This document shows positions 1 to 6,504 of a stretch of 11,171 nucleotides of DNA, piece after piece. How positions within the stretch are numbered: position 1 is the stretch's first letter; each line of letters opens with the position of its first letter. Under the pieces are notes generated by a model. That model searched no databases, had not been told where the DNA came from, and worked only from the letters and a program-made list of their open reading frames with translations. The position numbers and the translations under genes were made by a program. This DNA comes from JBBRMW01 sp038239365 (GTDB lineage Bacteria > Chloroflexota > Anaerolineae > Aggregatilineales > UBA2796): NCBI GenBank assembly GCA_038239365.1, contig JBBSEU010000201.1:1-11171 (forward strand). Reading direction: 5' to 3'.

Positions 1-1
1 C

Positions 2-316
2 TCTCACAAGCAGTTTGCGGTGCGCGTGGCCGCCGATGGCCTTGAGGCAGTTCGGGCGTTGGAGCGCGACGGCCAACCGGACGTGCTGATTCTGGACATC
101 AATATGCCGAATCTGTCCGGCCTGGGCGTTCTGGATTATATTCAGGAACATCCGCCCAAACTGATGAAGGTGGTCGTTGTCACCGGTAACTCGATGATTG
201 AACATCACGGCTCGGCAGCGGTGGTAGATTTGTTCCTGGTCAAGCCGATTGATGTTTATGAACTGGTTGAAATGGCGAAAACGCTGGTGGCCGATCTGGA
301 ACGCCGCGCGCTTTAA
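2..316 (+). CDS. Response-regulator receiver domain, 5'-truncated
   Basis: C-terminal part of a CheY-like phosphoacceptor domain. The frame is open from the window edge (SHKQFAVRVAADGLEAV...) to TAA at 314-316, so the true start lies outside; about 104 residues are visible. Seen: the phosphoacceptor Asp in LILDINMPN (codon 95-97), the conserved Thr in VVVVTGNS and the conserved Lys in FLVKPID (codon 242-244), in normal receiver order and spacing. The protein ends about 25 residues after the Lys, so no output domain follows. It is either a stand-alone receiver or the last domain of a hybrid protein, and the missing 5' part would decide. The stop codon overlaps the -35 box of the carB promoter. 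Partner kinase and output are unknown. Confidence 0.87.
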   Translation, partial: SHKQFAVRVAADGLEAVRALERDGQPDVLILDINMPNLSGLGVLDYIQEHPPKLMKVVVVTGNSMIEHHGSAAVVDLFLVKPIDVYELVEMAKTLVADLERRAL

Positions 317-340
317 CAACCGGATACTGTTAGATATAAT
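313..340 (+). promoter_or_regulatory. Sigma70-type promoter for carB, predicted leaderless
   Basis: The -35 box TTAACA (313-318, 5 of 6 to consensus) and a perfect -10 box TATAAT (335-340) are separated by 16 bases. Transcription starting about 7 bases past the -10 box would begin at or next to the A of the carB ATG (347). There is no room for a Shine-Dalgarno site, and the only purine run (GAGAA, 341-345) abuts the ATG. The boxes are seen directly; leaderless initiation is inferred from the spacing. Confidence 0.7.
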
Positions 341-346
341 GAGAAC

Positions 347-3300
347 ATGCCAAAACGAACTGACCTAAAAACCATCCTGATTATTGGCGCTGGCCCCATC
401 GTGATTGGGCAGGGCGCAGAATTTGACTATTCCGGCTGCCAGGGCTGCAAGGTACTTCGCAACGAAGGCTACCGCATCGTCCTGATCAACTCGAATCCGG
501 CCACCATCATGACCGATTCGGATTTCGCGGACGCCACTTATATCGAGCCGCTCACGCTGGAGGTGCTGCGCCTGATCATCGAGAAGGAACGCCCCGACGC
601 GATTCTGCCCACGTTGGGCGGGCAAACGGCGCTCAATCTGGCGATGGAACTTGCCAAATCGGGCACGCTGGAAGAATTCGGCGTGGAACTAATCGGCGCG
701 AATGCCGACTCGATTGATCTGGCGGAAGATCGGCAGCGTTTCAAGGACGCGATGATCGAGATCGGTCTGGATATGCCGCGCGGCGAAATGGTCACGACAT
801 TAGAAAATGCGCTCCGGGTTGGCGGTGAGATCGGTTATCCGGTGTTGATCCGGCCTTCGTTCACATTGGGCGGAAGCGGCGGCGGCATCGCCTACAGTGA
901 GGACGAACTACGAGTCAAGGCGGCGCACGGTTTGGCCGAGTCGCCCGTTGGATCGGTTCTGATTGAGCAGTCGGTACTCGGTTGGAAAGAGTTCGAGTTG
1001 GAAGTGATGCGCGACAAAAAAGATAACTTTGTCGTGGTCTGCTCGATTGAAAACCTCGATCCGATGGGCGTTCATACGGGCGACTCGATCACGGTTGCGC
1101 CGATCCAGACGCTGACGGATCGGGAACTCCAACGCTTGCGTGATATGGCACGCGCGATCCTGAGCCGAGTCGGGTTGGCGACGGGCGGCGCGAATGTGCA
1201 GTTTGCAATCAATCCCGCCGATGGGCATGTCGTGGTGATCGAAATGAATCCGCGCGTGTCGCGTTCATCGGCGCTGGCAAGCAAGGCGACAGGCTTCCCG
1301 ATTGCCAAGATCGCGGCACTGCTGGCCGTTGGTTACACGCTGGACGAGATCACGAACGATATTACGGGCAAGACGAAAGCCAGCTTTGAGCCATCGCTTG
1401 ATTATGTGGTGGTCAAGATTCCGCGCTGGAATTTCGAGAAGTTCCCCGGCGTCGATGGCACGCTTGGCCCGCAAATGAAATCGGTGGGCGAAGTGCTGGG
1501 CATTGGCCGCACTTTCCCCGAAGCATTGCAAAAGGCGATTGTCGGGCTGGATATTGGGATGGCCGGATTCGGCTCCAAACAATATGCTGTGACACCCGAA
1601 ACCCTCAAAACGCCCACTGCCCAACGTCTCTATCAAGTTGCTGAAATGTTGCACCATGCAAATTCACAAACCATTGCGTCAACGGTTTCAACCACTCAGT
1701 ACGATCCCTGGTTCGTATCGCAGCTAGTCAATGTTTCTGATACAGCGGATCGGCTGAAATATAATTTGGATGAGTTCACGCCGGCACAGTGGAAAGTGTT
1801 CAAAGAGCAGGGTTTTTCCGACACTTATCTGGCTCAATTGGCCGATTCTTCGGAATGGTCTGTACGGCAAAAACGCATCGCCGCCGGAGTCAAAGCCAAT
1901 TTCTACCGGATTGATACGTGTGCCGCCGAATTTGAAGCGGTGACGCCTTACCTCTATTCGACGTATGAGCGCGACTGCGAAGCCAAACCGACAGATCGCA
2001 AAAAGGTTGTGATTCTGGGCGGCGGCCCCAACCGGATCGGGCAGGGCATCGAGTTCGATTACTGCTGCGTCCATGCCTGTTTCGCATTGCGCGATATGGG
2101 CTTCGAGACGATCATGATCAACTGCAATCCGGAAACGGTCAGCACCGATTACGATACAGCGGATCGGTTGTACTTCGAGCCGCTCACCGCCGAACACATC
2201 CTGAACGTGATCGATACCGAAAGGCCGGACGGCGTATTGGTGCAGTTCGGCGGACAAACGCCGCTCAATGTGGCGCACGCATTGGCCGAAGCCGGAGCGC
2301 CATTGTGGGGCACCAGCGTCGAGTCGATTGATCTGGCCGAAGACCGCGAACGCTTCAACGGCCTGATGCGGAAACTTGAGATTCCACAGCCCGAAGGCCG
2401 GATCGCGCACACGCCCGATGCAGTGTTTGCCGCTGCTGAGGAAGTTGAATACCCGGTGCTGATCCGGCCTAGCTACGTGTTGGGCGGGCGCGGCATGAGC
2501 ATCGCCTTTGACCATGCCGCATTATCGCTCGCACTGAATGACAACAGCGAACTGTGGGACTGGCAAAAAGGCTTGCTGATCGATCACTACCTGCAAGACG
2601 CTTACGAGATCGATGTGGATGCGTTGGGCGATGGGCAGCAGGTGGTCATTGGCGGGATCATGCAGCACATCGAAGAAGCGGGTGTTCACAGCGGCGACTC
2701 GGCGTGCGTCTTGCCGCCCTACAAGATCAGCTACTTCTACCTCGATCAAATCCGCGAATACACCGAGGAGATCGGGTTGGCGCTGAACGTGCGCGGCCTG
2801 TTCAATATTCAGTTTGCGATCAAGGATGATGTGGTCTATGTTCTTGAGGTTAACCCGCGTGCCAGCCGAACCGTGCCCTTCGTCAGCAAGGCGACAGGCG
2901 TTCAACTGGCAAAACTGGCGGCACAGATCGCGGCGGGCAAAACGTTGGCCGAACTGAACTTCACCAATGAGCCGAAAGTTGATGGTTTTTTCGTCAAGGA
3001 AGCGGTTTTGCCGTTCCGCAAGTTCCCCGGTGTCGATGCGATGCTTGGCCCGGAGATGAAAAGTACGGGGGAAGTGATGGGTCATGCCTCATCCTTTGGC
3101 TATGCCTTTGCCAAAGCCCAAAGCGCGGCGGGTACGGAACTGCCGATCAGCGGCGTGGTGGCGATCACCGTGAACGACTTCGATAAGAGCGCCGCCAGCC
3201 GATTGGCGCGTGATCTGCACGAAATGGGTTTCACACTGGTGGCGACGGACGGCACCGCGCAGTTCCTGGCAAAAGCCGGATTACCTGTGAAGTCGATCAA

Positions 3301-3550
3301 CAAGGTCAGTCAGGGATCGCCACATTTGCTGGATGCGATGCGCGCCGGGGATATTCAACTGGTGATCAACACGCCGTTGGGTGGTCAGGCACACGACGAC
3401 GGAATGGCGGTTCGCAGTGCCGCACATCAGTATCGCATTCCGATTGCGACGACGTTATCTGCTGCTGCTGCAACGGTACAGGGCATTCGTGCTTTGCAAA
3501 AGAAGCCGCTCAAGGTGCGAAGTTTGCAGGTACATCACGGGTTGGTGTGA
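347..3550 (+). CDS. carB: Carbamoyl-phosphate synthase large subunit
   Basis: Cytoplasmic enzyme that makes carbamoyl phosphate from bicarbonate, ammonia (from the CarA glutaminase subunit) and two ATP, feeding pyrimidine and arginine synthesis. The 1067-residue length matches the family (E. coli 1073). Two homologous halves are clear. The first starts GAGPIVIGQ (residue 14 on) with a SFTLGGSGGG loop near 171, GVHTGDS and EMNPRVSRSS. The second starts ILGGGPNRIGQ (about 556) with PSYVLGGRGM, GVHSGDS and LEVNPRASRT. Both ATP-grasp sites keep their Arg, His, Gln, Glu and Asn residues. An oligomerisation region joins the halves. A C-terminal MGS-like allosteric domain begins near 936 and keeps TDGT, the Lys of INKVS and the Asn-Thr of VINTP, positions that bind regulators in E. 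coli. No carA lies in the window. The ATG is fixed by the promoter immediately upstream and by the canonical N-terminus. Confidence 0.98.
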   Translation: MPKRTDLKTILIIGAGPIVIGQGAEFDYSGCQGCKVLRNEGYRIVLINSNPATIMTDSDFADATYIEPLTLEVLRLIIEKERPDAILPTLGGQTALNLAMELAKSGTLEEFGVELIGANADSIDLAEDRQRFKDAMIEIGLDMPRGEMVTTLENALRVGGEIGYPVLIRPSFTLGGSGGGIAYSEDELRVKAAHGLAESPVGSVLIEQSVLGWKEFELEVMRDKKDNFVVVCSIENLDPMGVHTGDSITVAPIQTLTDRELQRLRDMARAILSRVGLATGGANVQFAINPADGHVVVIEMNPRVSRSSALASKATGFPIAKIAALLAVGYTLDEITNDITGKTKASFEPSLDYVVVKIPRWNFEKFPGVDGTLGPQMKSVGEVLGIGRTFPEALQKAIVGLDIGMAGFGSKQYAVTPETLKTPTAQRLYQVAEMLHHANSQTIASTVSTTQYDPWFVSQLVNVSDTADRLKYNLDEFTPAQWKVFKEQGFSDTYLAQLADSSEWSVRQKRIAAGVKANFYRIDTCAAEFEAVTPYLYSTYERDCEAKPTDRKKVVILGGGPNRIGQGIEFDYCCVHACFALRDMGFETIMINCNPETVSTDYDTADRLYFEPLTAEHILNVIDTERPDGVLVQFGGQTPLNVAHALAEAGAPLWGTSVESIDLAEDRERFNGLMRKLEIPQPEGRIAHTPDAVFAAAEEVEYPVLIRPSYVLGGRGMSIAFDHAALSLALNDNSELWDWQKGLLIDHYLQDAYEIDVDALGDGQQVVIGGIMQHIEEAGVHSGDSACVLPPYKISYFYLDQIREYTEEIGLALNVRGLFNIQFAIKDDVVYVLEVNPRASRTVPFVSKATGVQLAKLAAQIAAGKTLAELNFTNEPKVDGFFVKEAVLPFRKFPGVDAMLGPEMKSTGEVMGHASSFGYAFAKAQSAAGTELPISGVVAITVNDFDKSAASRLARDLHEMGFTLVATDGTAQFLAKAGLPVKSINKVSQGSPHLLDAMRAGDIQLVINTPLGGQAHDDGMAVRSAAHQYRIPIATTLSAAAATVQGIRALQKKPLKVRSLQVHHGLV

Positions 3551-3566
3551 AGCCCCAGCCCACGAC

Positions 3567-3600
3567 GTTCACGCCGGGGAACTTGTTCCCCGGCGTAAAC
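3567..3600. terminator. Strong hairpin between convergent genes
   Basis: A perfect 11-bp inverted repeat (ACGCCGGGGAA at 3571-3581, TTCCCCGGCGT at 3586-3596) has a 4-base loop. After one mismatch it extends by three more pairs (GTT 3567-3569 with AAC 3598-3600). It lies between the carB stop (3550) and the stop of the minus-strand gene (3606), where a bidirectional terminator would be expected. Neither strand has a T-run after the stem, so it is not a textbook intrinsic terminator. It could instead be an RNA 3'-end stabiliser or one copy of a dispersed palindromic repeat. Confidence 0.5.
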
Positions 3601-3605
3601 TACCG

Positions 3606-4616
3606 CTAGTTCTCGTTTTCAGACGACTCCGATGTATCCCTGTCCGTGTCGTAAGTGGACGCCGCATCCAGATTGTGCAACAGCGGTTTGCCCGTTGCAA
3701 TGTCAATGTTCAGGGTGCGCCCCATTTCGGCGGCTTGCTTGCCCACCAACTCCGATTTTTCGCGGACGATCTGATCGGCTTCGTTAAAGGTTAAGCCGTG
3801 TTTGAACGATAACACATAGGCTGAGGCATTTTCGGCTATCATTTCATAAGTCAAGGCCAGACCGGGCATGTGATCGCGCAGGCTGTCGTTCTCCTTGAGG
3901 TTCATTTCTTTTTTCAGTGTGCCCGTGTCACGTTTCCAGACGCCACGCCGCATCGTATTCGTGATCTTGCCGAATAACGGTGAAGCGGGCGGAAACAGCA
4001 GTGAGCGTTGAAATTCGGAAACGAACCACTTGCGTGTCTGAACACTGAGGATACGCGAAGCGATCCATTCATCCGCATCGCCGCGCTTGCGGTAAAACTC
4101 GATGACGGCTTCAATCACACGATCCGGGTTTTTGCCAACGACTTGTGCCAGCAAGCCGTCGGGATCAACGCGCGCTTCATCGACTACGACGCCCGCCTTT
4201 GCCAGAAAGCGAAGGATACGATCACGGAGTCCGGTTTCGGCATCCATGCGCTGCGTGATGATGTACAGTCCTTCGGCAGTGGCAAAATCCATATCATATG
4301 TTTTGCCATTGTTGGCCGTATAGGGCAACTGTTGACACCACGTCAACAGTTGAACGTTGGCCTTCTTGAGCCGAGGTTTCATTTTTCCCCAAAAGACGCG
4401 GGTATTTGCTGGTTTTGCAACGCCAAGAATCCAATCTTGGATCGAGTAGTAGCGTTTGCCCTCAACGTCGTGATAGGCAAGCGGAAACGTTTCCCAACCA
4501 GGATTTTCGGGTTCATCGGGTTTTCCAGCGGCAACGATTTCGGGGAGCGGGCGCTGATCGGGTTGAGGATCATCAGCGTTTGGAAAGGACAGCGGATTCA
4601 GGGTAGAGTCGAGCAT
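3606..4616 (-). CDS. BRO-N / DinD-like (phage antirepressor-type) protein
   Basis: A 336-residue protein. After a Pro/Asp-rich, probably disordered N-terminus (1-45), residues 48-150 look like a BRO-N domain: EGKRYYSIQDWI, then FWGKMKPRLKK, a QQLPYTANNGKTYDMD stretch and EGLYIITQRMDAE. This is the usual order of the fold found in phage antirepressors. The C-terminal half resembles DinD: FYRKRGDADEWIASR (174-188), NDSLRDHM (243-250), then a helical segment ending in TGKPLLHNLDA, matching the family's TGEPV...NA ending. Such proteins bind DNA in phages and occur alone in many chromosomes; this one's role is unknown. It has its own strong promoter and ribosome site, and no other phage gene is nearby. 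The last 20 residues are acidic (DTDRDTSESSENEN). Family assignment is by motif recognition, and it is a divergent member. Confidence 0.75.
   Translation of the reverse strand: MLDSTLNPLSFPNADDPQPDQRPLPEIVAAGKPDEPENPGWETFPLAYHDVEGKRYYSIQDWILGVAKPANTRVFWGKMKPRLKKANVQLLTWCQQLPYTANNGKTYDMDFATAEGLYIITQRMDAETGLRDRILRFLAKAGVVVDEARVDPDGLLAQVVGKNPDRVIEAVIEFYRKRGDADEWIASRILSVQTRKWFVSEFQRSLLFPPASPLFGKITNTMRRGVWKRDTGTLKKEMNLKENDSLRDHMPGLALTYEMIAENASAYVLSFKHGLTFNEADQIVREKSELVGKQAAEMGRTLNIDIATGKPLLHNLDAASTYDTDRDTSESSENEN
4326..4352. repeat. Perfect 11-bp inverted repeat inside the BRO/DinD-like gene
   Basis: CAACTGTTGAC (4326-4336) and its exact reverse complement GTCAACAGTTG (4342-4352) flank a 5-base spacer. 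It lies within codons 89-97 of the minus-strand gene (QLLTWCQQL). The + strand 10-mer TGTTGACACC (4330-4339) also occurs, on the minus strand, across the -35 box of the gene's own promoter. It could be an operator, an RNA hairpin, or chance from the QLL/QQL codons. Confidence 0.6.
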
Positions 4617-4624
4617 TGTGTTAA

Positions 4625-4630
4625 CCTCCT
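4625..4630 (-). promoter_or_regulatory. Consensus Shine-Dalgarno site for the BRO/DinD-like gene
   Basis: The minus strand reads AGGAGG, 8 bases before the ATG at 4616-4614. It fixes that start and is the strongest ribosome binding site in the window. Confidence 0.85.
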
Positions 4631-4697
4631 ACGAAGGTACACTACGCCTCTGGCTGCACTCACAGCACAGGGGCACTTAAATAAATTGGACGCGATC

Positions 4698-4727
4698 AGT
4701 ATAACATGGGTTTTTGAGCGGTGTCAA
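4698..4727 (-). promoter_or_regulatory. Near-consensus extended -10 promoter for the BRO/DinD-like gene
   Basis: On the minus strand, TTGACA (4727-4722, 6 of 6) is followed by an 18-base spacer and TATACT (4703-4698, 5 of 6), with a TGT extended -10 element directly upstream of the -10 box. The predicted start near 4690 gives a leader of about 74 bases. The leader contains a small GCTG/CAGC inverted repeat near 4652-4665, but I see no known riboswitch. This 157-base gap between the HisN-like gene and the BRO/DinD-like gene is the longest non-coding stretch in the window. Confidence 0.8.
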
Positions 4728-4773
4728 CAAGCAAAAGTAAGGGAAATTTTTCACATATCCAAAGGCCTATCCG

Positions 4774-5547
4774 TTATGGCCGGGACGCGAGAAGCTCCAG
4801 CACCGCCGGGAACAGTTTGCCGTTCGTGGCAAGGCTTTCTCCGGCGTCAATGGTAGGTGTACCTTTCCAATCGGTGAAAGTGCCGCCTGCTTCTTCCATG
4901 ATCACCTGAAGCGCCGCACAGTCCCAGATTTTCATACGTTCATCAAGCATCACTTCAGCGCGCCCCGTCGCCACCAGCGCATAGCCATACGCATCGCCCC
5001 AGGTGCGCCCGATATAGGCCGCTTCCACCAAACGTTTCACGGCCAACGCCTTTTGTGGGTCACGAATGCGAATCTCACTTGAAGTAAAGATCGCATCTTT
5101 GAGCGTCTCAACGCCCGAAACCCGTGCGCGCCGCCCGTTCCAGTAACAGCCCGATCCGCGCGCCGCATAGACCGTCTCATTCAAAGCCGGGAAGTGCGCC
5201 ACACCGGCCAGTGTACGTCCGTTTTCGGTGAGCGCGACCAGCACGCCATACAGCGGCACACCCTGCATAAATGATTTAGTGCCATCAATCGGATCGATGA
5301 TCCACGTCAGGCTGTCGCTGCCGTCGGTTTGCCCGAACTCCTCACCGATGATGCCATGCGTCGGCCATGCCTGGCTGATCATTTCGCGCAGTTTTGTTTC
5401 GGCGGCGCGATCTGCGATAGTCACCGGGCTGTTATCGGCCTTGCGTTCGACGGCAACGCCCGTCTGAAAATAGCCGAGTGTGATTCGTCCGGCTTGCCAG
5501 GCGGCGTCAAGCGCAAATTCAAGAAACGGTTGGAGAGCTAACGTCAT
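4774..5547 (-). CDS. hisN: Inositol-monophosphatase-family phosphatase, HisN-like
   Basis: A 257-residue Mg-dependent, Li-sensitive-type phosphatase fold. Metal-site motifs are intact: GEE (68-70), DPIDGT (85-90, Asp85 and Asp88) and WDCAAL (208-213, Asp209). The segment TKSFMQGVPLYG after the metal site and RTWGDAYGYALVATGRAEVML (181-201) resemble the histidinol-phosphatase (HisN) branch rather than classical inositol monophosphatase or CysQ. The likely reaction is L-histidinol phosphate to histidinol in histidine synthesis, in the cytoplasm. No other his gene is nearby; the neighbours are sugar-phosphate and envelope genes, so a sugar-phosphate substrate remains possible. It starts 18 bases after the deacetylase stop, with only a weak purine-rich site (GAGAAAG, overlapping that stop), and is probably the last gene of the unit. 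Confidence 0.85.
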   Translation of the reverse strand: MTLALQPFLEFALDAAWQAGRITLGYFQTGVAVERKADNSPVTIADRAAETKLREMISQAWPTHGIIGEEFGQTDGSDSLTWIIDPIDGTKSFMQGVPLYGVLVALTENGRTLAGVAHFPALNETVYAARGSGCYWNGRRARVSGVETLKDAIFTSSEIRIRDPQKALAVKRLVEAAYIGRTWGDAYGYALVATGRAEVMLDERMKIWDCAALQVIMEEAGGTFTDWKGTPTIDAGESLATNGKLFPAVLELLASRP

Positions 5548-5565
5548 AAATAGCTTTTGACTTTC

Positions 5566-6498
5566 TCAGGGTGTGACGGTTGGCGCATAGCCAATGCCGA
5601 CAGTTTTGGTATTCGGCTGGTCGCCGGGACGCGGTAGTGAGCGGAAATTAGCACCCAATTGGCGTAAATCCGCGATCAGGTTGGGCAGCATCGTATACGT
5701 ATCTCGATCCGCGTCATGCAGCAGCACGATCAACCCCTGATCGGCTTCGACGGAACGCTTCGGTTGCAGGTAGTCCAGCACACCATAGTAACCATTCCCG
5801 CCGTTCAGGATGAATTGGCGTTCCTGTTCGGCGTTTTGCGGGCGAATGCTGGCCGGGATCGACTCGCCGCCGTTGATGTGCCAACCGCTGTAATCATACA
5901 CGCCCGTCAACCAATCGACCTGATCTTTGTAGGGCTGCACATACGGCTCGTAGCGAATATCGCGCAGGTTTTTCGGATTCAGAAAATCGTTCAGGCCATT
6001 GCCGCCGCCCGGACGCCGAAACAATTTGGGCTGTGCAAGGTAGCGCGCATAGACCGCCTCATCCGTCTGTTTGAGCAGTTGCCGGATACGAACTTCGGCT
6101 TCAAGGTACTGACGTGCCATGAGCGCCCACGACGGGTTATCCTGTACAGTGTTGCCGCCCTGCCGCCATAAGTGGTTACCGATGGCGTGGCCGTCATTCA
6201 GGTAGCGGATCAGCGTCGCGCCTTCCCAATCGTTGATGGCGCGACCATGCAAAAAGAATGTGGCGGAGACGCCTTTATCTTTGAGGATTTGCAACACTAT
6301 ATCGGTGGGGCCGCTTTTGAAATCCTTGTTCGAGGTGGGGCCGTCATCGAAGGTCAGGTATATATCGAACGGCTCATCGGCGGCGCGCACCATCAGCAAT
6401 TGATGCGAAAGGAACACGCCGCCAACCGCCAAAACCGCTGAACGCAAAAACTCCCGCCGATTGAGTCGCTTCAAAAATTGATGCTCCGTTAGCCTCAA
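5566..6498 (-). CDS. Tat-exported polysaccharide deacetylase-like protein (NodB fold)
   Basis: A 310-residue exported protein. The N-terminus has a twin-arginine signal, NRREFLR (13-19), a hydrophobic stretch (20-36) and a likely cleavage after VRA (37-39). NodB-homology motifs follow: TFDDGP (49-54, catalytic Asp and metal Asp), GHAIGNHLWRQ (103-113), FRRPGGG (160-166, RxPxG type) and VLLHDA (258-263). The usual second motif is HxxxH; here it is His109...Gln113, so one metal ligand is missing. Known members de-N-acetylate peptidoglycan, chitin or exopolysaccharide outside the membrane; activity of this one is uncertain. The start is TTG (6498-6496): the frame is closed by TAG at 6507-6505, the next ATG (Met36) would remove the signal, and an AAGGAA site lies 9 bases upstream. 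It follows the phosphohexomutase by 6 bases. Confidence 0.88.
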   Translation of the reverse strand: MRLTEHQFLKRLNRREFLRSAVLAVGGVFLSHQLLMVRAADEPFDIYLTFDDGPTSNKDFKSGPTDIVLQILKDKGVSATFFLHGRAINDWEGATLIRYLNDGHAIGNHLWRQGGNTVQDNPSWALMARQYLEAEVRIRQLLKQTDEAVYARYLAQPKLFRRPGGGNGLNDFLNPKNLRDIRYEPYVQPYKDQVDWLTGVYDYSGWHINGGESIPASIRPQNAEQERQFILNGGNGYYGVLDYLQPKRSVEADQGLIVLLHDADRDTYTMLPNLIADLRQLGANFRSLPRPGDQPNTKTVGIGYAPTVTP

Positions 6499-6504
6499 TC
6501 GAAT

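Noticed and set aside
1724..2515. Long (263-codon) open frame antisense to carB
   Set aside because: It lies wholly inside the highly conserved carB coding sequence, its product (rich in Arg, His, Ile, Phe) resembles no family I know, and it has no promoter or ribosome site. It is a shadow of carB codon bias.
4652..4665. Small inverted repeat in the leader of the BRO/DinD-like gene as operator or attenuator
   Set aside because: The stem is only 4 bp with no matching second site and no T-run. It does not rise above chance.
4008..4856. 282-codon plus-strand open frame across the BRO/DinD-like gene, the gap and the end of the HisN-like gene
   Set aside because: It runs antisense to two well-supported genes, through a minus-strand promoter and ribosome site, and shows no recognisable domain.
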